From Desulfobulbaceae bacterium (lineage in GTDB: Bacteria; Desulfobacterota; Desulfobulbia; Desulfobulbales; Desulfocapsaceae), in contig JAUVON010000176.1 of NCBI GenBank assembly GCA_030599175.1, positions 1-6,244 on the forward strand: a DNA stretch of 6,244 nt, read 5' to 3'. Position 1 is the first letter of the stretch, and each line of letters starts with the position of its first letter. The translations under genes and the position numbers were made by a program. Positions 1 through 6,244 of the stretch are shown here, piece after piece. Below the pieces are notes generated by a model. That model was not told the DNA's origin. It saw nothing but the letters and a program-made list of their open reading frames with translations, and made no database searches.

Positions 1-4
1 GCCT

Positions 5-149
5 TAGGAGCCTGTCCGAGAATGCATTTATCCCCAACTCTTCGTTATTATCGAAAAAATAATGCTCATCATATCACATATATGTCTGCGCTTATTTTTT
101 TGAAAAACCTCGATTTGAGAAAAAATGCCTATTCTCGGACAAGCTCCTA
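5..149. repeat. MITE-like element with terminal inverted repeats
   Basis: The ends form inverted repeats: TAGGAGCCTGTCCGAGAAT at 5-23 matches the reverse complement of 131-149 at 18 of 19 bases. The match resumes as GCATTT (24-29) against AAATGC (123-128) after a 3-base offset. The two outer ends read TA (5-6 and 148-149), which would fit a TA target duplication, or TA may simply belong to the repeat. The AT-rich interior of about 90 bp has no credible reading frame, so any movement would depend on a transposase elsewhere. The element lies downstream of the minus-strand corC-like gene, where its long hairpin could also help end transcription. I cannot name the parent insertion sequence. Confidence 0.7.
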
Positions 150-233
150 GATTTGTTTGTTTGGGCTTTGACGCTATAGCCCCTCTCTATGCGACAAAGA
201 CAAAACGGACAAAGATGAGGTGCTGGTGAACTC

Positions 234-1112
234 TTATGTCGGGTTTGCATCTGCAAGGCGGGTAATTGTAATCATCTTCAAATGTCTGTCACTGGCGCTT
301 TTCACTTGAAAACGAAAACCCGACACCTCGACAGCATCTCCCGCCACTGCCAAACGTCCAAGGGAGTGAATAACAAGGCCGCCGATGGATTCATAGGGAC
401 CCTCAGGGAGTTGTATGTCAAACTGTTCTTCAATCTTTTCAATATCGGCCCTCGCATGTACTTTAACTGTGTTCCGATCGATTACCTCCACCTCGTCCTG
501 CTCCAGGTCATATTCATCATCAATCTCGCCGACAATCTCTTCCAGAATATCTTCCAGGGTTATCAGGCCGCGAATAGTACCAAATTCATCAGTGATCATA
601 GCCATATGTGCTTTGCGCTTTTGAAATTCGGGCAACAAATCAACTATCAGCTTGGATTCGGGAATGAAATGGACAGGGCGCAGATATTTTTCCAATGTCG
701 CCTCTTCCTTTCTCGGACGAATACAAAACTCAAGAAGGTCTTTGGCATGAACAACACCAATCACCTGATCCGGATTTTCCCGGTAAACGGGTATTCGTGT
801 CAAGCCGTTATCAATTACAATATCGATAAGCTCAGAGACAGGGGAAGCCTCATCAAAAGAGACGACCTCTGCTGCCGGTGTCATGATTTCTGTTGCCAGG
901 GTTTCTCTGAAATCAAAGATAGAACTAATCATCTTCTCTTCCAGGCTGGATATTAAACCGTGTTCCTCACCCTCTTCAAGAAGCTCGTGAATTTCATGCT
1001 CAAGGTCTTCTTTTGTACCGGGTCTCCTGAAAGTGACAAATGACCACAGTTTTGACAGAATAGATTTTTGTTGTGTGGAATCCTGTTCTTCAGTTACTGT
1101 ATCGTTTTCCAT
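234..1112 (-). CDS. corC: CorC/YbeX-like CBS-domain protein (HlyC/CorC family)
   Basis: This 292-residue protein matches the E. coli CorC/YbeX plan and its usual length. An acidic, variable N-terminus (1-55) precedes a CBS pair at about 75-200, with the typical EIMTPA entry at 75-80 and a DEFGTIRGLITLEDILEEIVGEI stretch split across 175-197. An acidic run follows, then a CorC_HlyC domain (about 205-287) containing ESIGGLV at 241-247. No DUF21 or other transmembrane segment is present, so it should be cytosolic. CBS pairs of this family bind adenine nucleotides. CorC has been linked to Mg/Co efflux together with CorA, and YbeX to ribosome maturation; which role applies here cannot be told, as no ybeY, ybeZ or corA neighbour is visible. 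The ATG start (1110-1112) lacks an obvious Shine-Dalgarno sequence, but no better start was seen. It is transcribed away from the acc operon. Confidence 0.93.
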   Translation of the reverse strand: MENDTVTEEQDSTQQKSILSKLWSFVTFRRPGTKEDLEHEIHELLEEGEEHGLISSLEEKMISSIFDFRETLATEIMTPAAEVVSFDEASPVSELIDIVIDNGLTRIPVYRENPDQVIGVVHAKDLLEFCIRPRKEEATLEKYLRPVHFIPESKLIVDLLPEFQKRKAHMAMITDEFGTIRGLITLEDILEEIVGEIDDEYDLEQDEVEVIDRNTVKVHARADIEKIEEQFDIQLPEGPYESIGGLVIHSLGRLAVAGDAVEVSGFRFQVKSASDRHLKMITITRLADANPT

Positions 1113-1319
1113 TTGAGAATTTTGTATGACTTTCTGTAACCAGCATCTGTTTGACCTGAGAAGCCGATTAAAATTGCGCTCCTAAGAGCTTGACGCCCAT
1201 CCAATCGGTCAAAATTACTTTCTTCTGTGTGATATACAAATAATTAGCCCGGCAGAAAAGGTAAATTGAAAAAAACTTTGCTATAAACACCAGTACAAGA
1301 TAAAAATTAACATTTTTAC

Positions 1320-1348
1320 TTTTCTAATCAGTATGTCATGACTATAAT
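1320..1348 (+). promoter_or_regulatory. Candidate sigma-70 promoter for the acc operon
   Basis: A perfect TATAAT lies at 1343-1348. The best hexamer at 17-base spacing is TTTTCT (1320-1325), a poor match to TTGACA, so the call rests mainly on the -10 box and the AT-rich context. It points toward accC, which would give a leader of roughly 240 nt containing the palindrome at 1376-1504. The rest of 1113-1375 shows no gene or other clear signal, and I could not find a convincing promoter for the minus-strand corC-like gene in it. Confidence 0.35.
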
Positions 1349-1375
1349 GGTAATGATTTCAGGTGCTATAGTTTT

Positions 1376-1504
1376 GATGGCGTCGTAAAAAGTCCGATCT
1401 CCTTCGTTGTAGGTTTTTCTCAGAACCTCAACATACCATATGTATTGTTGAGGGCCTGAAAAAAACACTACGCCTCGTATATCGAACTTTTTGACTTAGC
1501 CATC
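1376..1504. repeat. 129-bp imperfect palindromic repeat element
   Basis: The region begins GATGGC and ends GCCATC and folds on itself about a central CATATG (1437-1442). Comparing the left arm with the reverse complement of the right arm gives matching blocks with small gaps: GATGGC, then GTAAAAAG against TCAAAAAG, CCGAT against TCGAT, GTAGGTTTTTCTCAG against GTGTTTTTTTCAG, and CCTCAACA against CCTCAACA. It encodes nothing plausible. Its outer 17 bases (TGATGGCGTCGTAAAAA, 1375-1391) recur exactly at 1544-1560. It appears to be a dispersed non-autonomous repeat lying between the candidate promoter and accC, so it may be transcribed as a long hairpin in the leader. Confidence 0.7.
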
Positions 1505-1543
1505 TGTAACCTCGAATAACCTTTTTACAAGATCATAAAACTC

Positions 1544-1596
1544 TGATGGCGTCGTAAAAACTCATTTCAATCGTCATTCCCGTGCAAACGTGAATA
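1544..1596. repeat. Partial dispersed repeat abutting the accC start
   Basis: TGATGGCGTCGTAAAAA at 1544-1560 is an exact direct copy of 1375-1391, but the following sequence differs. It continues into TCGTCATTCCCGTGCAAACG (1571-1590), which resembles a degenerate form of the CGTCATTCCCGCGAAAGCGGGAAT-type repeat found in many proteobacterial genomes (recalled, not searched). ATTCCCG (1576-1582) can pair, with one mismatch, with CGTGAAT (1589-1595). That small stem contains the possible GTG start at 1590. The accC reading frame stays open through the whole repeat back to a TAA at 1536-1538. Confidence 0.55.
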
Positions 1597-1601
1597 ACAG
1601 A

Positions 1602-3017
1602 ATGGTGGCAAATTTGAAAGGAAAGGTTCTCATAGCCAATCGTGGTGAAATCGCGGTTCGTATCATGAATGCTTGCAAGGATCTGGGTCTCGACTACGTT
1701 GTTGTTTACACAGATGCTGATAAAGACTCTGAGCATGTCCAGCGTAACATAACCACCGGCGAAGGACAAAATGCCTGGCGGATAACGAGTTATACCGAAC
1801 CCAATGATGTTTTTGCAGTAGCCGATCATACAGGCTGTACCGCAATACACCCCGGATACGGCTTTTTCTCGGAAGACTTCCGTTTTGCAAGAAGAGCAAC
1901 CATTCGCGACCGTAGTCTCACCTTCATCGGCCCGAACTGGCAGGTAATCCGTGACCTGGGCGATAAAATCAATACCAAAAAAGTTGCCAACGAGTTGGGG
2001 ATCCCAACTATACCGGGTACGGATTCTCCTATTTACAACGAAATGGAGGCAGAAGAGATTGCAGCCCGGCTCCTTGCAGAACAGAGAGGGGAGGGAATTG
2101 ATAATCCTTCAATCCTGGTGAAAGCTGCGGCCGGGGGTGGAGGAATGGGTATTGAAGAGGTCACCGAGATTGAACAGTTCCGAAGGATATACAGGCAGCT
2201 GCAGAATTATGCCAAGCGACAGTTTGGAGATGGAGGCGTACTCATCGAGCAGTGTTTACGAGACTATAACCACCTGGAGGTTCAGCTTGTATGCTCCAGA
2301 CATGGTGAACGTATCCACTTCGGATCAAGGAACTGCACAATCCAGTCAACCGGTCGGCAGAAACGTGTTGAAGCTGCTCCCGGTTTCCACGACTCCTGTT
2401 TCGAATACGATTTCGATGAAAAAAAACTCCTTGACCAGATAGTCGAATATTCCCTGAAACTGGCAGCACACGTCAACTATGACAATGTCGGCACCTGGGA
2501 ATGGATAGTCAGTAGATCAGGCCAGCCATATCTTCTTGAAGTAAACACACGTATCCAGGTTGAAAATGATGTCTCTGCCCGAATAAGTTATCTCAATAAT
2601 GAACACCCCAATCTGATCCGTGAACAGATTCGCATCGGGCTTGGAGAAAAGATTGGGTATAATCAAAGTGATGTTACATTTAAAGGTGCATCTATTGAAC
2701 TGCGTATTGTTGCAGAGGATACACGCCGGGGGTTTGCACCCTGGATCGGAACCATCACCGAATTTACATTTCCCGATCATAACTGGTCTGAAGTATACTC
2801 TCATGTGCCGTTTGACAGACCCTACCCCATCCCGAGTGATTTTGACCCCAACCTTGCCCTGGCACTGGTCTGGGGAGAGGATATGGATGATACCAAGGCA
2901 AAAGCAGCTCAATTTATCGACGAAACAATCATCCGCGGTCAGGACTCGAACAACAACCCGATTATCACTAATCTGGAATATCTGAAGAACAACCTGGATA
3001 GGTTGTTAGCCTTTTAA
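1602..3017 (+). CDS. accC: Acetyl-CoA carboxylase biotin carboxylase subunit (divergent)
   Basis: This 471-residue ATP-grasp enzyme is predicted to carboxylate biotin on a carrier protein using ATP and bicarbonate. Numbered from ATG 1602, the family motifs run in order: VLIANRGEIA (9-18), HPGYGFFSED (83-92), GDK ending at K122, the ATP-binding K174 with the GGGG loop at 178-181, H224, K254, E300, then EVNTRIQVEND with E313, N315, R317 and the catalytic-base equivalent E321, and R368 in ELRIVAED. Unusual changes against E. coli AccC (from memory) are R252 in place of the His of RRHQK with a one-residue insertion, EN instead of EH after the catalytic Glu, and GSRN for the ERD motif. It is slightly longer than the usual 450 or so residues. 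GTG 1590 is an alternative start giving 475 residues; neither start has a clear Shine-Dalgarno site. One base separates its stop from the fused carboxyltransferase gene. Another acyl-CoA or pyruvate carboxylase system is less likely given that partner. Confidence 0.92.
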   Translation: MVANLKGKVLIANRGEIAVRIMNACKDLGLDYVVVYTDADKDSEHVQRNITTGEGQNAWRITSYTEPNDVFAVADHTGCTAIHPGYGFFSEDFRFARRATIRDRSLTFIGPNWQVIRDLGDKINTKKVANELGIPTIPGTDSPIYNEMEAEEIAARLLAEQRGEGIDNPSILVKAAAGGGGMGIEEVTEIEQFRRIYRQLQNYAKRQFGDGGVLIEQCLRDYNHLEVQLVCSRHGERIHFGSRNCTIQSTGRQKRVEAAPGFHDSCFEYDFDEKKLLDQIVEYSLKLAAHVNYDNVGTWEWIVSRSGQPYLLEVNTRIQVENDVSARISYLNNEHPNLIREQIRIGLGEKIGYNQSDVTFKGASIELRIVAEDTRRGFAPWIGTITEFTFPDHNWSEVYSHVPFDRPYPIPSDFDPNLALALVWGEDMDDTKAKAAQFIDETIIRGQDSNNNPIITNLEYLKNNLDRLLAF

Positions 3018-3018
3018 A

Positions 3019-5286
3019 ATGAATGATCTAGTCAAACAGCTCCTCAAAACGGAAGAACGGATTAATTACCTGCTCCAGATAAAGGATCACTCCAGCTGGG
3101 GCAACCTGGACGGATTCAAGGAAAATTGCGATGAGTTGAAGCATTCTGTTTATGACCATACAGAAGAGCAGTTTGCTGCAGCTATCCGTAAACTCAATGA
3201 ATCGATCTCCTTTCTTGAAGAGAGGGCGGAAGAGCATCTTACACCCATGGAGCGGGTCAGGATCGTACGAAATGCTCAGCGTTTCACTTTAAAAGACATC
3301 CTTGAAAATGTGTATGAGGATTACACAGAACTTGGCGGGGAAGAAGACGCAAATATAGATCCGGCAATGATATGCGCCAAGGCAACAATTGTCAGAAAAA
3401 TTAAAAACAAACCGTATACAGCCTCCGTCATGGTGATCGGCCAGGAGTGCGGCCATGGTGAGGAGTACCGGAACGGCGGTTCCTGCAGGCCGGAAGGCAA
3501 TGCCAAAGCTCTCCGTTATATGAAGGTTGCAGAAACGGAAGGCATTCCCATCCATTTCTATATTTTCACCCCGGGTTCTTATCCGGTTGAAGAGTATCCA
3601 GGAGCAGCCCAGCAGATAGCACGTAATATTTATGCCATGACAAAACTCAGGGTCCCCATGATCTCAATGATCTCTGAAGGAGGTTCAGGCGGTGCTGAGG
3701 CAATTGGATTGTCAGATTTCAGAATGATGACATCCCATGGTTATTATTCGGTCATTTCGCCGGAGGGAGCCGCCGCCATTGAAGGGAAGATCAGGGAAGG
3801 CTCGAAGGTACCGAAAGAACTCATTGAAGTCTGTGCCGACCGGTTGCGGCTGACCGCCGAAGACAACCTGAAGAACAGAACCATAGACCGCATTATCTAT
3901 GAGCCGCCGATGGGAGCGAGAAAAGATAACTTCAGCTTCTTTTCAAAACTGAGAGCAGAAGTGCTGAGAGCAACAGACAAGGTGGTTCTATCAACAAAAA
4001 GTTTTAATGCCCTGCGCACCTATGAAATCAGGCGTAAAAAGCATCAAAAAGAGACTGAGGAGCTTCAGATTGAAGTTCCCTGGGATCTCAACAAAGATGA
4101 GATCAAACGTCTTCTTACCCTCCGATCCAAGAAGTATCATGACATGGGCAGAGACGGCTTCACGGGGAGTACAGAGTCTGCGGACGGTATATATAGTCTG
4201 GCCAAGGTAAAGACCGAAAAAGTCTACTATACCCTGCGCTATGACATCATGAAAAACCACAGGCGCCAGGTAAAAAAGGTTCTCACGGATGTTTCAGGTG
4301 AAGGCTCCGTTATGCTCAAACGTATAACTGAACCTATCAATGCAATAATGGATCTCTGGAGCAAAAGGAAAACAGAAAGACCCCAGCGACTCATAACCTA
4401 CTCAGGCGGACAGCAGGAAAATGTTCAGCGTAAAGACCCCCTGGAGCTTACCGACACCTACACCAGTCCCCTGGCAAATGAAGATCGCACCGTCACCTGC
4501 CCCAATGCGGAGAAACATGGCTGTAAAGATCTCTGGATACCGGATCTCTACGGTGAATTTGCCGGCGTCTGTGAAACATGCGGGCATCATTTTCCCCTTG
4601 AACATGAATGGTATCTGGAGAACATTTTCGATCCAGGTTCACTTCGCCACCTCAACCTCGACATATCCTCCGGCAACCCTCTCGGCTACACCGGGTTTTC
4701 AGAAAGACTGCAGGCCTCGAAAAATAAAACAGGCCGCCGTTCAGGAAATATGATCTTCCATGCCAAGGTAAACGGCATCCAGATTATCGTCAGTATGCTC
4801 TATTCTGATTTTCGTAATGGTACAGTCGGCTCCGCCGAAGGTGAGAAGTTTGCCCAGGCCTGTGCCCTGGCAAAACGAAAAAAACGGCCGCTGCTTGCCT
4901 ATATACACACAACCGGCGGAATACGGATTCAGGAAGGCACCCTGGGAGTTATTCAGATGCCCAAATGTACAATGGCTGTCCGGGAATATATTGATTCCGG
5001 AGGACTTTATCTGGTAGTCTATGATAATAACTCCTATGCCGGTCCGGTGGCATCATTCCTCGGCTGCTCTCCCTACCAGTTTGCCATCAGGTCAAGCAGG
5101 ATAGGTTTTGCCGGGCCCCGAGTGATACGAGAGACAACGGGAACAGAGATCCCGCCCAACTACCATTCAGCGAGGAATGCCCTGAAAAGAGGGAACATCC
5201 AGGGGATATGGGATCGCCGCGAATTCAGGAAAAATCTTTATAAAGCCCTGATGACTATGGGAAGTCCAAGTCTTTATTACAGGTGA
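3019..5286 (+). CDS. accA-accD: Fused acetyl-CoA carboxylase carboxyltransferase, alpha (AccA) then beta (AccD)
   Basis: This 755-residue protein should transfer the carboxyl group from carboxybiotin to acetyl-CoA, giving malonyl-CoA. Residues 1-75 are helical and charged, as in the AccA N-terminus. The AccA-like crotonase-fold domain spans about 75-320, with EGNAKALRYM (159-168), TPGSYP (184-189), SEGGSGGAEAIG (219-230) and YSVISPEGAAAI (243-254). Residues 325-490 are basic, largely hydrophilic and unassigned. The AccD-like domain (about 490-745) opens with a zinc finger, Cys494-X7-Cys502-X15-Cys518-X2-Cys521. It continues with TTGGIRIQEGTLGVIQMPK (631-649) and IGFAGPRVIRETTG (695-708). E. 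coli AccD has C-X2-C for the first cysteine pair, so X7 is odd. No AMKM biotinylation motif is present. Bacteria usually encode AccA and AccD separately, and PCCB or eukaryotic enzymes have the beta-like half first, so this order is reversed. The ATG lies one base after the accC stop with no strong Shine-Dalgarno site, suggesting coupled translation. Confidence 0.93.
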   Translation: MNDLVKQLLKTEERINYLLQIKDHSSWGNLDGFKENCDELKHSVYDHTEEQFAAAIRKLNESISFLEERAEEHLTPMERVRIVRNAQRFTLKDILENVYEDYTELGGEEDANIDPAMICAKATIVRKIKNKPYTASVMVIGQECGHGEEYRNGGSCRPEGNAKALRYMKVAETEGIPIHFYIFTPGSYPVEEYPGAAQQIARNIYAMTKLRVPMISMISEGGSGGAEAIGLSDFRMMTSHGYYSVISPEGAAAIEGKIREGSKVPKELIEVCADRLRLTAEDNLKNRTIDRIIYEPPMGARKDNFSFFSKLRAEVLRATDKVVLSTKSFNALRTYEIRRKKHQKETEELQIEVPWDLNKDEIKRLLTLRSKKYHDMGRDGFTGSTESADGIYSLAKVKTEKVYYTLRYDIMKNHRRQVKKVLTDVSGEGSVMLKRITEPINAIMDLWSKRKTERPQRLITYSGGQQENVQRKDPLELTDTYTSPLANEDRTVTCPNAEKHGCKDLWIPDLYGEFAGVCETCGHHFPLEHEWYLENIFDPGSLRHLNLDISSGNPLGYTGFSERLQASKNKTGRRSGNMIFHAKVNGIQIIVSMLYSDFRNGTVGSAEGEKFAQACALAKRKKRPLLAYIHTTGGIRIQEGTLGVIQMPKCTMAVREYIDSGGLYLVVYDNNSYAGPVASFLGCSPYQFAIRSSRIGFAGPRVIRETTGTEIPPNYHSARNALKRGNIQGIWDRREFRKNLYKALMTMGSPSLYYR

Positions 5287-5311
5287 TGGCATAGATAGCT
5301 CATCAGGCTGG

Positions 5312-5388
5312 TTAGGCTGTAGGCTTTTAGACTGTTAGGAAAAGGTAACCTGCAGAAATAAGATCTTTGCTGACAGCCTGCAGCCTAA
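5312..5388. repeat. Hairpin with degenerate TAGGCTGT-like repeats after the acc operon
   Basis: TTAGGCTGTAGGCT (5312-5325) pairs with AGCCTGCAGCCTAA (5375-5388), 14 bases with one G-T wobble, around a 49-nt loop. The left side also reads as loose copies of TAGGCTGT (TAGGCTGT, TAGGCTTT, TAGACTGT) spaced by 8-9 bases. No T-run follows the stem, so it is not a classical intrinsic terminator, though it begins only 25 bases after the accA-accD stop and may protect the 3' end of the mRNA. A second, tiny stem, CCGA/TCGG (5398-5410), is followed by AGTTTTAG and is at best a weak terminator. The rest of 5287-5559 shows no gene. Confidence 0.45.
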
Positions 5389-5455
5389 ACGGCTAACCCG
5401 AATAAATCGGAGTTTTAGAATGCTTGGATAAGTGCCATGGAAATATATTCAACTA

Positions 5456-5461
5456 TATAAT
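5456..5461 (+). promoter_or_regulatory. Possible -10 box upstream of the HDOD gene
   Basis: TATAAT occurs within the AT-rich run TATATAATTTAAAA, about 100 bases ahead of the HDOD gene start. No good -35 hexamer is seen at 16-18 bases upstream (TGCCAT at 17), and no sigma-54 -24/-12 pair was recognised, so this is only a weak candidate. Confidence 0.2.
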
Positions 5462-5548
5462 TTAAAACGACCTCCCCGGATTTCTTGTTTTTTATTACAG
5501 AAGTTCTGGAGTAAGGCACTAAACAACCTAAGTATTTTCTTTGCACCT

Positions 5549-5552
5549 GGAG
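5549..5552 (+). promoter_or_regulatory. Ribosome binding site of the HDOD gene
   Basis: GGAG ends seven bases before the ATG at 5560-5562, which is ideal spacing. It is the clearest Shine-Dalgarno site in the window, and it fixes the start of the partial gene that follows. Confidence 0.75.
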
Positions 5553-5559
5553 TTAACAG

Positions 5560-6244
5560 ATGACACCAGAACAGCCCAATCAAGAAATTCTACAGCTGAT
5601 CCAGCAGCAGATTAACCTCCCATCTCCTCCGACAATCGCTGTCAAAATCCTCAACACTGTCCAGAACAACAAGGAATTTTCGCTGAACGATCTGGAGAAA
5701 ATCATTTCTACAGATCCGGCACTTACTGGGAAAATGCTGCAAATAGCGAACTCCGCCTTTTATTCCCTGCCTAACAAGGTGAGTAATATTACCCGGGCCA
5801 TGTCTATCCTTGGTACCAACGTCATCAAAAACATTGCTCTTTCTTTCGTTATTACCAAGGAATTACGCAGAAATACAACTTCATATTTTGATTTCGACCA
5901 TTTCTGGCGACGATCAGTGACAACTGCTGTAGCAGCAGAACTTGTAAAGAATCTGATACAAAAAAAGGACGACGATATTTTTGTAACAGCACTTCTGCAG
6001 GATTTAGGTTTCCTTATACTGTGTCTCAGCAAGGGAAAAGAATATGACGAGCTTCTGATTGCATGCAAATCTGACAGATCCACCAGTCTCATCAAGTTAG
6101 AACAACAGGAATACCAGTTCGACCACCAGCAAATCAGCTACACGCTTATCCATGACTGGAAACTGCCGCCATCAATCACGGAACCGGTGCGCTACCACCA
6201 TGAACCGGAAAAGGCTCCCGAACAATACCGTCAAACAGCAGAGA
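5560..6244 (+). CDS. HDOD-domain signalling protein, 3'-truncated by the window end
   Basis: The frame stays open from ATG 5560 to the window end, giving 228 complete codons and no stop. The translation is a typical HDOD domain: NLPSPPTIAVKILNTVQ at 19-35, then TDPALTGKMLQIANSAFYSLP (51-71), the NITRAMSILG helix (76-85), FWRRSV (115-120), and RYHHEPE near 211-217. The position where true HD phosphohydrolases have His-Asp reads LLQDLG (145-150), so His is replaced by Gln, as expected for the non-catalytic HDOD family. Such domains act as output or scaffold modules in signalling, often joined to GGDEF or other domains at the C-terminus; what follows here is beyond the window. No signal peptide or membrane segment is seen. 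It has its own ribosome binding site and lies 273 bp after the acc operon, so it is probably a separate transcription unit with no evident link to fatty acid synthesis. Confidence 0.9.
   Translation, partial: MTPEQPNQEILQLIQQQINLPSPPTIAVKILNTVQNNKEFSLNDLEKIISTDPALTGKMLQIANSAFYSLPNKVSNITRAMSILGTNVIKNIALSFVITKELRRNTTSYFDFDHFWRRSVTTAVAAELVKNLIQKKDDDIFVTALLQDLGFLILCLSKGKEYDELLIACKSDRSTSLIKLEQQEYQFDHQQISYTLIHDWKLPPSITEPVRYHHEPEKAPEQYRQTAE

Noticed and set aside
163..182. GGGCT/AGCCC stem as a terminator for the corC-like gene
   Set aside because: The stem is only five base pairs with a ten-base loop, and no T-run follows on the minus strand.
282..956. 224-codon open frame on the plus strand
   Set aside because: It lies antisense to the well-supported CorC/YbeX gene, has a Cys/Asn/His-rich composition with no recognisable domain, and no ribosome binding site.
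1178..1192. GCTCCTAAGAGCTTG as a third copy of the 5-149 element end
   Set aside because: Only about nine bases match and the diagnostic TGTCCGAGAAT portion is absent, so chance similarity is likely.
1266..1287. TTGAAA and TATAAA as a promoter pair
   Set aside because: The spacer is only ten bases, too short for sigma-70 recognition.
2517..2912. 131-codon open frame on the minus strand
   Set aside because: It is antisense to the conserved C-terminal half of accC and resembles no family; it follows from codon use on the coding strand.
4243..4263. DIMKNH in the carboxyltransferase linker as a possible biotin attachment lysine
   Set aside because: The consensus is AMKM inside a biotinyl fold with conserved flanking glycines and a hairpin; none of this surrounds Lys412.
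5411..5560. Riboswitch or cyclic-di-GMP aptamer ahead of the HDOD gene
   Set aside because: No conserved aptamer core or convincing paired structure could be found by eye.
5760..6095. 111-codon open frame on the minus strand
   Set aside because: It is antisense to the HDOD gene, whose plus-strand translation matches the family along its whole visible length.

Overview
The window looks like chromosomal DNA of a Gram-negative, probably deltaproteobacterial (Desulfobacterota) organism. This placement is an inference from gene style and from the dispersed repeats, which I recall from sulfate-reducer genomes; no marker gene here proves it. The window holds three complete genes and one gene cut by the right edge. 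There are no rRNA or tRNA genes, CRISPR arrays or transposase genes that I can see.

Left part (1-1112): a 145-bp MITE-like element with near-perfect terminal inverted repeats lies downstream of a minus-strand CorC/YbeX-type gene. That protein has a pair of CBS domains and a CorC_HlyC domain but no membrane domain. Positions 1113-1589 form a 477-bp divergent intergenic region. It holds a candidate plus-strand promoter (TATAAT at 1343), a 129-bp imperfect palindrome (1376-1504), and a second, partial repeat that runs into the start of the next gene.

Centre (1602-5286): a tightly coupled two-gene operon for an acetyl-CoA carboxylase-type enzyme. The first gene encodes a divergent biotin carboxylase (AccC-like). 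One base after its stop codon begins a 755-residue protein that fuses an AccA-like carboxyltransferase alpha domain (N-terminal) to an AccD-like, zinc-finger-bearing beta domain (C-terminal), with about 160 unassigned residues between them. This alpha-then-beta order is the opposite of the order in eukaryotic ACC and PCCB-type carboxyltransferases. The two genes supply the biotin carboxylation and carboxyl transfer half-reactions, but no biotin carboxyl carrier protein (AccB) is encoded in the window, so it must come from elsewhere. The most likely job is making malonyl-CoA for fatty acid synthesis; another acyl-CoA substrate is not excluded.

Right part (5287-6244): 273 bp of non-coding DNA with a hairpin and degenerate short repeats, then the first 228 codons of an HDOD-domain signalling protein with a good Shine-Dalgarno site. 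The gene continues past the window end.

I found no clear new defence or mobile system. The points most worth a second look are the permuted AccA-AccD fusion with its linker, the divergent AccC active site, and the repeat sequence at the accC start codon.
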